Positions 1-6,631 of a stretch of 42,107 bases of DNA are shown in pieces. A model generated the notes under the pieces. That model was not told the origin of the DNA and did not search any database. It saw only the letters and a list, made by a program, of their open reading frames with translations. The DNA comes from JAZNQL01 sp045590155 (lineage in GTDB: Bacteria > Bacillota > Clostridia > UMGS1883 > UMGS1540): positions 1-42,107 of the forward strand of contig JAZNQL010000049.1 of assembly GCA_045590155.1 (NCBI GenBank), in the 5' to 3' direction. The translations under genes and the position numbers were made by a program. How positions within the stretch are numbered: position 1 is the first letter of the stretch; each line of letters begins with the position of its first letter.

Positions 1-155
1 ATTTTGACTACAGTATCATAAGATGTACCACCAACCCCTTTAGAGAGAGCATTAGATAAGGTGCTGTAGGGAATGCCGCTTTCTTCTGAAAATTTTCTGA
101 CACTTTTGTATTGAGCTTTTATTTCATTCTTAATCAATAAAGTAATGCTATCCAA
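1..155 (-). CDS. HTH (XRE-like) regulator, N-terminal fragment
   Basis: Partial gene running off the left edge; about 51 residues are visible, starting at a TTG (155-153) with AAGGAG nine bases upstream. A nearby ATG in another frame hits a stop at once, so TTG is the best start. The protein opens with MDSITLLIKNEIKAQYKSV and continues with FSEESGIPYSTLSNALSKGV, a spacing typical of a lambda-repressor/XRE helix-turn-helix (helix, turn at SGIP, recognition helix STLSNAL). It is likely a DNA-binding regulator of the mobile element. Its promoter (189-217) is interleaved with two copies of a 10-bp palindrome, which suggests autorepression. The C-terminus is outside the window, so dimerisation or peptidase domains cannot be judged. 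Confidence 0.7.
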   Translation of the reverse strand, partial: MDSITLLIKNEIKAQYKSVRKFSEESGIPYSTLSNALSKGVGGTSYDTVVK

Positions 156-188
156 AACACATAACTCCTTCCAAAATTCCATAAATAC

Positions 189-217
189 ATTATATCACCA
201 AATTTGGTTAATGTCAA
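189..217 (-). promoter_or_regulatory. Promoter of the HTH regulator
   Basis: On the minus strand TTGACA (217-212) and TATAAT (194-189) are separated by exactly 17 bp, a consensus housekeeping promoter reading toward the HTH gene that starts at 155. One copy of the CCAAATTTGG palindrome sits in the spacer and another lies upstream of the -35 box. Confidence 0.75.
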
Positions 218-238
218 CATTTGTCGAACCAAATTTGG
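197..238. repeat. Paired operator palindromes
   Basis: Two copies of ACCAAATTTGG (197-207 and 228-238) contain the perfect palindrome CCAAATTTGG and are offset by 31 bp, about three helical turns. One lies between -35 and -10 of the HTH promoter, the other just upstream of -35. This layout suits cooperative binding of a dimeric repressor, probably the HTH protein itself; that is inference. Confidence 0.65.
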
Positions 239-271
239 AAAATTTTAACGCGATGATTAAGAGCAAAGGAT

Positions 272-318
272 ATTAAAAAGACGATTGAATTTCCGCTAAC
301 CGAAATACAATCGTCTTT
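272..318 (-). terminator. Terminator of the retron RT gene
   Basis: AAAGACGATTG (277-287) pairs with CAATCGTCTTT (308-318); the stem continues with ATTTC/GAAAT after a one-base mismatch. On the minus strand the hairpin is followed by a T run, about 45 bp after the RT stop codon. Confidence 0.8.
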
Positions 319-361
319 CGTGTATTTTCTCTCTATCAAGCAACGCATGATTTGTATACAT

Positions 362-1291
362 TTAATTGTTGCTATTTGTTTTAAGTTGATCCAAGATCCA
401 TTCTTTACAATCACGCATCTCCTTATTTGACTTATCAATTGACAGGACATAATTTACTTTTCCCAATAGTTTACGTAAATAACTTTCCTCGTTTTCTGAA
501 ACATTTATATATCTCAAATGGTGGGAAACTCCAAATTTTTTACAATAATAAATTTCCTGCCGAAGTTTTTTTCGATAAAGAACAGAGGTATTCATCCTAT
601 CATTTATCACGATACCTGTAACCATCTTCTTTTGTCCATTTCTGGCAACAAAAGTCTTTTTATCATTTAGGTAAAACCCCATCTTTTGTAGTTCTTCTCT
701 CACAAATCCAATAACTACATTAGGTTTTAACTCACCTGAAAAGGTCAAGTCATCACAATATCGAGTATATATAATATTCTTCGCTTTGCACCAGTTTCCT
801 ACCTTATTATCAAAATCTTTCATTATAATGTTCGAAATAATTGGAGAAGTAGGTGCTCCTTGCGGCAAAGAATCTTTATAGAGGCATATTAAAGACAATA
901 AGATACGGTTAGATTCCGAATATCTTTTTTCAGGGAAAACTTTTTCTTTAACCAGTGGGTAGATTATATGGTCAAAAAAATGTCTAATATCCAATTTAAG
1001 AACAGTAGTCTTTCTTAAATGTGGCTTTGCGTTAATAATTGTTGAACCACCAAATCTGTATGCGGTTGCGTAAGGTGAAATTTCTTCATATACAAGCAAT
1101 CTTTCGACTATTCGTTTCTGGATTGACTTCATAAAATTATCGGGAACAGCAAGTTCTCTGTATTCTCCGTTTCCTTTTGGAATTTTAGTTTGATAATAGT
1201 GTGCAGATGTGTGATTGCTTGCCGAATATAATGCTTTTGCTGAAACTCCAAGATCATTAGCCAAGGAGGAAAGCTCCTTATATACAATCAT
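362..1291 (-). CDS. Retron-type reverse transcriptase
   Basis: A 309-residue RNA-directed DNA polymerase. Visible motifs in order: NAKPH (87-91), the NAxxH signature of retron RTs; LDIRHFF (palm D101); LPQGAPTSP (142-150); the catalytic YCDD (177-180); VTGIVIN (223-229), the retron VTG motif in the thumb region. There is no maturase, HNH or integrase domain, and the length fits stand-alone retron RTs. Start chosen at the ATG at 1291, preceded by GGGAGG; the longer frame from 1333 would run through the a2 repeat of the upstream RNA. In retrons the RT reverse-transcribes part of the adjacent RNA into branched msDNA, and known systems act in phage defence with an effector. A candidate msr-msd RNA lies directly upstream on the same strand (1319-1496) and a terminator follows. 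Retron assignment is strong; subtype and effector are unknown. Confidence 0.92.
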   Translation of the reverse strand: MIVYKELSSLANDLGVSAKALYSASNHTSAHYYQTKIPKGNGEYRELAVPDNFMKSIQKRIVERLLVYEEISPYATAYRFGGSTIINAKPHLRKTTVLKLDIRHFFDHIIYPLVKEKVFPEKRYSESNRILLSLICLYKDSLPQGAPTSPIISNIIMKDFDNKVGNWCKAKNIIYTRYCDDLTFSGELKPNVVIGFVREELQKMGFYLNDKKTFVARNGQKKMVTGIVINDRMNTSVLYRKKLRQEIYYCKKFGVSHHLRYINVSENEESYLRKLLGKVNYVLSIDKSNKEMRDCKEWILDQLKTNSNN

Positions 1292-1318
1292 TATTAAACT
1301 TTCCTCCCTTCGTAATGC

Positions 1319-1496
1319 TGTGGAACAAAACAATGTGAATTACGATGTTGTGTAGCTGTATATAAGCCCATGAAGTGGGCCTTTCAATACAGCGGAATCA
1401 ACTTCGTCTGAACAAAGTGAATACTTATAAATACTGATTCCCGACAACGACTCGCTGCCGGTGCCAATGATGATTGACTCGCTCTAATGTTCCACA
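1319..1496 (-). ncRNA. Candidate retron msr-msd RNA
   Basis: This 178-bp stretch lies just upstream of the RT on its strand. Its ends are a perfect 9-bp inverted repeat, TGTGGAACA at the 5' end (1496-1488) and TGTTCCACA at the 3' end (1327-1319), matching the a1/a2 stem of retron RNAs. Directly after a1 comes ATTAGAGCGAGTC; a G just inside a1 within an AGC context is where retron branching guanosines usually lie. Internal hairpins follow in order: CCGGCAGCGA/UCGUUGUCGG, which needs G-U pairs and so favours the minus strand; GGAATCA/TGATTCC enclosing two small hairpins; and GCTGTAT/ATACAGC enclosing GCCCA-CTTCA-TGGGC. The last is a candidate msd stem. The exact msr/msd border and the branch G are inferred. 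Confidence 0.75.
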
Positions 1497-1601
1497 TATT
1501 TGTTATTACTGTTAACATTTAACAAAATTAGATTAACAATAATATTCATAACCATTGAAGCGGTTTTGCGTAAAAATAATTTTGTTATACATATATTATC
1601 A

Positions 1602-1970
1602 TTAAAATGCTATTTTGGCAATACGATTAATGTTTTCCCGTACATCATTTGAGGCACCGTCAAAATTCAAATGACTTTTATCTCCTGTCATAGTTCCAAT
1701 ACAGTTTGTATTATAAATACTTTGCTCAACAGTAAAGAATTGAATGTTTTTAAAACCAAACAGCGTCTTTTCAAATGTATAGGCATATGCAGTACAATAG
1801 GCTCTTGATCCACGATGTTCATTTGGTAAAGTTACATATAAAACGTGTTTAGAATTAGATACTGCAAACTCAACAACGTTAAATTCATCTGTCCTAAATG
1901 TCTTGGGACAACTTTTGTACAATACTGGATTCATCATGTTGTAATATCTTGTAAAGAACTCATAAAACAT
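1602..1970 (-). CDS. Unrecognised 122-residue protein beside the retron
   Basis: Not recognised. The start at 1970 has AAGGA three bases upstream, a rather tight spacing; ATG codons at 1937 or 1934 are alternatives. The gene overlaps the 3' end of the upstream gene by 37 bp in another frame, so the two are probably translationally coupled. The product has no signal peptide or membrane segment. It looks like a compact alpha/beta protein with aromatic-rich strands (KHVLYVTLPNEHRG, GFKNIQFFTVEQSIY). It sits between the AbiE pair and the retron RNA, so it could be a retron accessory or effector, an AbiE-linked protein, or unrelated cargo. No catalytic motif is evident. Confidence 0.6.
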   Translation of the reverse strand: MFYEFFTRYYNMMNPVLYKSCPKTFRTDEFNVVEFAVSNSKHVLYVTLPNEHRGSRAYCTAYAYTFEKTLFGFKNIQFFTVEQSIYNTNCIGTMTGDKSHLNFDGASNDVRENINRIAKIAF

Positions 1971-2986
1971 AATTCCTTTTTATTTAATAAAGATTTTATA
2001 AAATTAACCTTATCCCGGTAGAAAATCTTAGGGATAAATATAAAATCCAATTCATATCGGACGTTATCAAATTCATTTTCTTGATCTGCTTCAAATATGT
2101 CTTCAACTTCTTCTTTTTCTTTTATTTCTGATTCTTGAATATCTACCTCTTCTATTTCAACTTCCTCATAGTCCATATTCATAGATTGATGTGTCTTAAA
2201 ATCAGCCTTTACATCAGCTCTCATTGCTACTATTCGTCCAACATTTAAATTACTCAAGTCAAAAACATCTCTACTCATTGCAACAGGCATCTTTCCTGCG
2301 CCTGTCTCTATAAAGGTAATAACAAAATTAATAGTTCCATTATTTAGTTGAATACTAACATCTTTGAAAGATTTGACTTTTCCGATAATAAAAGAGAATG
2401 TTTCATCACTATTTGTATTTGTTTTAAATAAATCGCTGGGAGCAGTAAATGTTTCCGAAAATCCAGAGACTTGCATCCCTGTATTAGCAACATCAATATT
2501 ACTAAAAAACCCCATTTTATTATTAAACGAATCGATGCTGTCATATATAGTCAGTTCAAAAGGAAATGCTGAAAGAGAGACTTTATAAGTTTGATTGACA
2601 ATATCTGAGTTAACAAAATATCGGTTTACTGTTTCAATTTGAAAATGATGATTTTCTTCTACTGTTTCAACGTTATAATATTCATTTGCATCTGATGATT
2701 GCTTAAGTTTTTCATAAAACTTTAGTTCAACACACTCATCATTATCAAGAACAATGTCGACATCTAGAACTTCCAACGCTTTTTGTTCCTCATTATTTTT
2801 TAATGTAAAAACAAATTTTCCAAATGGTTTCTCTGTTGTTTTATCATAAATCAGTTTAGATGTATGTATATAGCACTTGTTATCTGAAGTATAGGCATCC
2901 TCGCATTGATTTAATTCATGCTGCAGTATCCAACTAAATATTTCTGTAGTATTAGATTTGATTATAGAATCTAAATGTAACGGCAT
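1934..2986 (-). CDS. Unrecognised 350-residue protein between AbiE and retron
   Basis: Not recognised. The start chosen is the ATG at 2986 (MPLHLDSIIKSN), because AAAAGGAG lies seven bases upstream. The longer frame from 3022 would overlap abiEii by 10 bp and has no comparable site. No signal peptide or transmembrane segment is visible. The N-terminal two thirds alternate hydrophobic and polar residues in a beta-rich pattern. A strongly acidic, Glu-rich stretch (about residues 265-300, with runs such as EEVEIEEVDIQESEIKEKEE) precedes a C-terminal basic/aromatic segment. It lies 26 bp after the AbiEii toxin gene and overlaps the 122-residue gene downstream, so it appears to be co-transcribed with both. 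Function cannot be assigned. Confidence 0.7.
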   Translation of the reverse strand: MPLHLDSIIKSNTTEIFSWILQHELNQCEDAYTSDNKCYIHTSKLIYDKTTEKPFGKFVFTLKNNEEQKALEVLDVDIVLDNDECVELKFYEKLKQSSDANEYYNVETVEENHHFQIETVNRYFVNSDIVNQTYKVSLSAFPFELTIYDSIDSFNNKMGFFSNIDVANTGMQVSGFSETFTAPSDLFKTNTNSDETFSFIIGKVKSFKDVSIQLNNGTINFVITFIETGAGKMPVAMSRDVFDLSNLNVGRIVAMRADVKADFKTHQSMNMDYEEVEIEEVDIQESEIKEKEEVEDIFEADQENEFDNVRYELDFIFIPKIFYRDKVNFIKSLLNKKELCFMSSLQDITT

Positions 2987-3012
2987 GTTATTTCTCCTTT
3001 TCATTAAATATT

Positions 3013-3906
3013 TTAAACCCACTCATACTTATCTTTATTCCATTTTTTCAAAAGTTCATCTTCATCAAGAATTGCTTCCCATACAGGGGATAAGAAATGC
3101 ACCATTGCATTAACAACTTTACCAAAATCAAGTGCGCTCATTTTGATCGTCCGTAAGAAGTAGTTCCATTTTGTAATCATTTCTGCATCGTTTGCAAGTT
3201 CGGCAATCTGATTAAGACTGTCTCTACCATATGATGTGCCTCGATTTTGAAGAGTTTCGAAAATCGCTTCTTGCAATTTTCGTCCGTCAAAGTCAAACAT
3301 ATTTGAAAGATAATATACATCGTAAAAATCTTTCATCCTGCTTGTCATTTCAAGTCTTTGAAGCATCGCATCAAATTTCTCGGCAATAGTGCTTTCAAGA
3401 GAATAAGTACTTATCTCCGGATTTGTGAATTCATCAAGCTGAACGGGAATAACTCTTTTTTCAGCCTTAGGCACAATAATATCGCCAACACCTAAATCAA
3501 CACTAAATGGTGTTCTTGTATTTTTTATCTTGCCGATTATCTGAAAAGAAACACCTGTATATTTTCTTTGGGGAGATATAGTTTCAAATGCCTTAGCCGT
3601 AAGTTCAATAAAATTATTTCCTGTGTCTATAGCCAAAATATCTAATACTATTTTTTCTATTTCTTCAACGCTGTTGGGGAGCTGTCGCATAAGAAAGTCA
3701 ACATCTATTGTAGCTCTGCTTTCAAAGTTTGTAAGCGTATAAATAAAGAGTCCGCCTTTTAATACAAGATTGTCTGCATATTTAGACATAGAGAGTTTTC
3801 TCAAAAATTCCTCTTGGCAGAACAACTGCAAATGCACCTGCAATGGTTTCCCTGTTTCTTTAGCTTTGTTTTTAAGTTTTGCAATAATTGATGTACCTTT
3901 ATCCAT
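3013..3906 (-). CDS. abiEii: AbiEii-type nucleotidyltransferase toxin
   Basis: A 297-residue member of the AbiEii/AbiGii family (DUF1814, nucleotidyltransferase fold), the toxin of type IV toxin-antitoxin and abortive-infection systems. Diagnostic features are KGG (50-52) in VLKGGLFIYTL, and the Asp pair IDVDF (D68, D70), the metal-binding motif of the fold. EKFDAMLQRLEMTSRMKDFYD further on is the KxxD/RxKDxxD-like block of this family. Known members block growth by nucleotidyl transfer, shown for relatives acting on tRNA. The start is ATG at 3906, sharing its first base with the stop of the antitoxin gene (TAATG) and preceded by GGAG ten bases away; a GTG at 3915 is too close to that site. 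The translational coupling is typical of abiEi-abiEii pairs. Confidence 0.88.
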   Translation of the reverse strand: MDKGTSIIAKLKNKAKETGKPLQVHLQLFCQEEFLRKLSMSKYADNLVLKGGLFIYTLTNFESRATIDVDFLMRQLPNSVEEIEKIVLDILAIDTGNNFIELTAKAFETISPQRKYTGVSFQIIGKIKNTRTPFSVDLGVGDIIVPKAEKRVIPVQLDEFTNPEISTYSLESTIAEKFDAMLQRLEMTSRMKDFYDVYYLSNMFDFDGRKLQEAIFETLQNRGTSYGRDSLNQIAELANDAEMITKWNYFLRTIKMSALDFGKVVNAMVHFLSPVWEAILDEDELLKKWNKDKYEWV

Positions 3907-4646
3907 TATAGCCACACTCCAATCCGCTCTCTTACTTTTTTATGAATGTTGCGTTTTTTAGCATATTCCAAAAGATTAGTTATGTTTTTAGTAGTATCAT
4001 TTATATAGTTGATAATTGCCTTATTATAAGTTTCTCTCTCCATTTTATTTTCGTGCTTGATACACTCACAAATCAGCCTGTCTTTGTCAAAGATTTTTAG
4101 CGTACAATCCTCATATTCTGCTTCCGTGATTCCATATTCAAGATGTGCTTTATCTACATAATAAGGTTTTACATATGGATAGTCTATATTGAACCTTGCC
4201 TTGGAAACATTTCTGTCTATTGAAATATCCCAGGTAAGCGGAGTCCTGTCGCTGTATCCATAGTAGAATAGAGCAGAGGTCATACATATTATTCCATCAG
4301 GATAAAGCTCACCGATAAGCTTTGCCTCACTATCATTTTCTGTATACTCAACAATCCTATAATAGCCTTGTTTTACTCGTTCGATATATCCAGCTTTTAG
4401 AAGTTCACCTATATCTTTTGAATATATACCAAGGTTATTAAGCTCCGTTGTACGAATAAGGCTTTGCAACCCTTTGGTAAGGTTTTCGGTTATCTTTTTA
4501 TTATCACTAATGGCTTTAAATGGTTTTTGAATTTCTTCAACCATTTTAGTCATTGGTGCGATAGATTTTTGCAGCATCTCAGCTTGCTTTGTAAGCGGAG
4601 AAAGCGCTTCAATTATCTTATTATAATTTTTAATTGTTCTATCCAT
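3906..4646 (-). CDS. abiEi: AbiEi-type antitoxin/repressor
   Basis: A 246-residue protein directly upstream of the AbiEii toxin. The central part, LNNLGIYSKDIGELLKAGYI followed by ERVKQGYYRI, is the winged-helix domain of AbiEi antitoxins. The C-terminal part (CMTSALFYYGYSDRTP ... LEYGITEAEYEDCTLKIFDK ... DRLICECIKHENKM) matches the AbiEi antitoxin domain. Family members neutralise the toxin and repress their own promoter. The first 65 residues or so are unusual: a charged, amphipathic segment (KNYNKIIEALSPLTKQAEML onward) that looks like a coiled coil and precedes the usual winged-helix start. GAGGTGG precedes the ATG, and a consensus promoter lies at 4690-4718. Confidence 0.85.
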   Translation of the reverse strand: MDRTIKNYNKIIEALSPLTKQAEMLQKSIAPMTKMVEEIQKPFKAISDNKKITENLTKGLQSLIRTTELNNLGIYSKDIGELLKAGYIERVKQGYYRIVEYTENDSEAKLIGELYPDGIICMTSALFYYGYSDRTPLTWDISIDRNVSKARFNIDYPYVKPYYVDKAHLEYGITEAEYEDCTLKIFDKDRLICECIKHENKMERETYNKAIINYINDTTKNITNLLEYAKKRNIHKKVRERIGVWL

Positions 4647-4689
4647 ATTTCCACCTCAAACAAATTTGCATTGTGGTAACTTTGTATAT

Positions 4690-4718
4690 ATTATATTCTA
4701 TTTTTTATAATTTGTCAA
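4690..4718 (-). promoter_or_regulatory. Promoter of the AbiE-retron cassette
   Basis: Minus-strand TTGACA (4718-4713) and TATAAT (4695-4690) with 17-bp spacing, about 45 bp upstream of abiEi. It could drive abiEi, abiEii and the two coupled genes beyond, possibly reading into the retron RNA since no strong terminator lies between. AbiEi family proteins usually autorepress, but no clear inverted-repeat operator was found here. Confidence 0.75.
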
Positions 4719-4781
4719 GGTAAAATACAAATTTTGAATATTGGCTTTTAGAAGAGTGGAAGCGGAACAAGTCCGCTTGCC

Positions 4782-6317
4782 TCACATCTGCATTGTAAAA
4801 CCTTCATCTTCATCTAAATCTTCGCTTTCTTCGTATGTATCGATGTCGATTTCTTCTGTTTCGTCAGGTTCTTGTGTCGGGGTTTCGTTTATATCTTTGT
4901 CTTGTTGCTTGCTCTTCGCCAACAGAGCAGCTGCAAGCCCTAAGGCACCACCTAATACAAACCCAAAATTTGAACCAGCATCCTTGGCATCGAGCTTCTT
5001 TTTCTTCTCTTCCGGCTCATCATCTTGGTCGTTATCCATCAGCGAAGCCAAAGCTGTAAGAGTACCGACACCAGCGTTGAGAAGCAGGTTGCTACTCCTA
5101 TCGTAATCCCCAGGAACTTCAACAGATGCTTTTTCAGCATATCTGTCGCTTCCTTCAATGCTTCCAAGTTGGTTCTCATTTCCGAGGAGAACTCTGAAAT
5201 AAAATTCTCTCTCAGTTTCCCATCCTGTTTCAAAGCATTCTCCATATCTTGCATCGTCTCCGTATGTTTGTTCTGAATATAGTTTGTCATATTGGCAAGC
5301 TCCTGTAGTAGTTGATTCATCAAGTCTGCTTGAGTCTCGGCTATCATATCGCTCGTTGCCAACTCCGAAATCAGTTCGTGCAGCTTCGGCTGAAATTCCA
5401 CCATATCCTTCATCAGTTGTATCTCGATTGACCTCTGTTTCTTCGGTATGGAGCATATCTCCACTTGATAAGTCTGTTGTGCGAGTTCTTCCAAATTCGA
5501 AGAGTTCCTCTTGATTAATTCTTCCATCGAAAAGTTGTTTTGTGAGTTGTTCTCGTATCTTGTATTCATTCTCAATCATCTCCTTTAAAAATTTATCATC
5601 GTGCAATTTAATATCCCTGCACAGTTTTCCATTTGGACAAGTGAAAGTGATATATTTTCTCTCATCCGTCCATCTTATTTGGTATCCTCGTTTTGCCATT
5701 TCTTTTGTAAATTGATCTCGGTTACCACTATATTTCATGCTCTCTTGAATATCACTCATGAGCCTAAACTTCCAGCTTTGACCTTTCTCTGCAGCACGAT
5801 ATTCTCTTGTTGAAATACTTCTGCCACCTTTTTGATAAGGTGGTAGCACAGAGAAGCCATGACTGATACAAATTTCATCACTAAGATCTCTTAAAACTTT
5901 TATGGAATTGGGAGTGAAATGTATCTTAGAACCGTTTCCAAAATTCACAGAATTAACAACAAAATTTGAATGTAAATGAGGCTCATCCATATGTGTACAA
6001 ACTAAAACTTCATGCCCAGGCCAAGCTCGTTTTGCAAACTCAATTCCAACCTCGTGTACTTGCTCAGGCGTGATTTTTTCTTCAGGTGAAAACGATTGAG
6101 AAAAATGATAGAAATTCACACCCGTTTCTTTATGATAAACTGCTTTTGTTGTCATAAATTCTGCGTAGGCGTTTTCACCAATACAATTAATTCCGGTGAT
6201 TAATTTTCTTTCCGAATTTACATCAAAAGTTTTCTCTTTCTGCAGACAATAATTGATGAGTCCTCGCATTGCACTTGGGCTTTGTTTTGCTTCATGAATT
6301 ACATTTGCTGTTGCCAT
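4782..6317 (-). CDS. Relaxase (MobP-like mobilization nuclease)
   Basis: A 511-residue relaxase that would nick oriT and lead the strand in conjugative transfer. The N-terminal 250 residues carry the catalytic fold: a candidate catalytic Tyr early on (Y23 in INYCL), YHFSQSF (70-76), and the metal-binding histidines THMDEPHLHSNFVVN (H109, H114, H116). The third histidine seen in many relatives (HxHxH) is Asn here. Residues from about 250 to 426 are low-complexity and disordered-looking, and the same DNA encodes another protein in a second frame (5039-5569). Near the C-terminus NFGFVLGGALGLAAALLA is a hydrophobic Gly/Ala-rich segment, followed by a very acidic tail. The start shares one base with the mobC stop (TAATG), with GAGGCGAG upstream. 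No coupling protein or type IV secretion gene is visible, so the element is probably mobilizable, unless such genes lie to the left. Confidence 0.9.
   Translation of the reverse strand: MATANVIHEAKQSPSAMRGLINYCLQKEKTFDVNSERKLITGINCIGENAYAEFMTTKAVYHKETGVNFYHFSQSFSPEEKITPEQVHEVGIEFAKRAWPGHEVLVCTHMDEPHLHSNFVVNSVNFGNGSKIHFTPNSIKVLRDLSDEICISHGFSVLPPYQKGGRSISTREYRAAEKGQSWKFRLMSDIQESMKYSGNRDQFTKEMAKRGYQIRWTDERKYITFTCPNGKLCRDIKLHDDKFLKEMIENEYKIREQLTKQLFDGRINQEELFEFGRTRTTDLSSGDMLHTEETEVNRDTTDEGYGGISAEAARTDFGVGNERYDSRDSSRLDESTTTGACQYDKLYSEQTYGDDARYGECFETGWETEREFYFRVLLGNENQLGSIEGSDRYAEKASVEVPGDYDRSSNLLLNAGVGTLTALASLMDNDQDDEPEEKKKKLDAKDAGSNFGFVLGGALGLAAALLAKSKQQDKDINETPTQEPDETEEIDIDTYEESEDLDEDEGFTMQM
5039..5569 (-). 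CDS. Nested out-of-frame gene inside the relaxase: coiled-coil membrane protein
   Basis: A 176-residue reading frame lies wholly inside the relaxase gene, same strand, different frame. It has its own strong ribosome site, AAAGGAG (5586-5580), ten bases before ATG 5569; a TTG at 5575 is the alternative start. The product is coherent: a Glu/Gln/Leu/Met-rich helical or coiled-coil body (MKDMVEFQPKLHELISELA, DLMNQLLQELANMTNYIQNK) and one C-terminal transmembrane helix (FLGITIGVATCFSTLVSVLL) ending QLWLR. The relaxase frame over this stretch is low-complexity, as expected where a second frame dictates the codons. The arrangement recalls IncQ plasmids, where membrane-associated MobB is encoded within mobA out of frame. 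Homology to MobB is not claimed, only the analogy. A role in holding the relaxosome at the membrane is inference. Confidence 0.72.
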   Translation of the reverse strand: MNTRYENNSQNNFSMEELIKRNSSNLEELAQQTYQVEICSIPKKQRSIEIQLMKDMVEFQPKLHELISELATSDMIAETQADLMNQLLQELANMTNYIQNKHTETMQDMENALKQDGKLRENFISEFSSEMRTNLEALKEATDMLKKHLLKFLGITIGVATCFSTLVSVLLQLWLR

Positions 6318-6631
6318 TAATCTCGCCTCGCAATCTCTCCAATGCGATCATTTAATTTATTAATCGCACTGATAAATTCTTCGAAATTATATGAGCGAAA
6401 CACCTTTACATTGACCTTTTGTGTCAGCTGGTTAATGTTGTTGCCGATACGTTTAAATTCTAATAAAAATGGCTGCATGTTGACGGGGATGTAGATAGGT
6501 GTTTCTTGAGAGAGCCTGACCATATAATCTGTAACACTTAGATCTGCTTTGTCTGCACGCTTTTGAATATATTGTTTTTCTTTCTCAGTAACTCGTATTG
6601 TTAATGTCTTATCTCTTTTTCTTTTTGGCAT
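6317..6631 (-). CDS. mobC: MobC-like relaxosome accessory protein
   Basis: A 104-residue protein. The N-terminus is basic (MPKRKRDKTLTIRVTEKEK), with a ribbon-helix-helix pattern in residues 8-45 (TIRVTEKEKQYIQKRADKAD then LSVTDYMVRLS). The C-terminal half contains EFKRIGNNINQLTQKVNV, the hallmark segment of the bacterial mobilisation protein MobC family (PF05713). Such proteins bind oriT and help the relaxase melt and nick it. The start ATG has GAAGGAGG at good spacing. The stop overlaps the relaxase start by one base. The GC-rich stretch immediately upstream (6655-6780) is the likely oriT. Confidence 0.88.
   Translation of the reverse strand: MPKRKRDKTLTIRVTEKEKQYIQKRADKADLSVTDYMVRLSQETPIYIPVNMQPFLLEFKRIGNNINQLTQKVNVKVFRSYNFEEFISAINKLNDRIGEIARRD

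Noticed and set aside
362..1291. Group II intron or DGR reverse transcriptase
   Set aside because: No maturase or HNH domain and no intron ends or template/variable repeat pair; the NAxxH and VTG motifs plus the a1/a2-bearing RNA point to a retron.
1499..1560. TTAAC-rich stretch before the retron RNA as a defined promoter or operator
   Set aside because: Several TTAAC/GTTAA copies occur but no pair of -35/-10 boxes with good spacing; the retron promoter could not be placed.
4741..5106. Plus-strand Ser-rich open frames opposite the relaxase gene
   Set aside because: They mirror the codons of the relaxase's acidic, disordered tail, lack ribosome sites and give low-complexity products.
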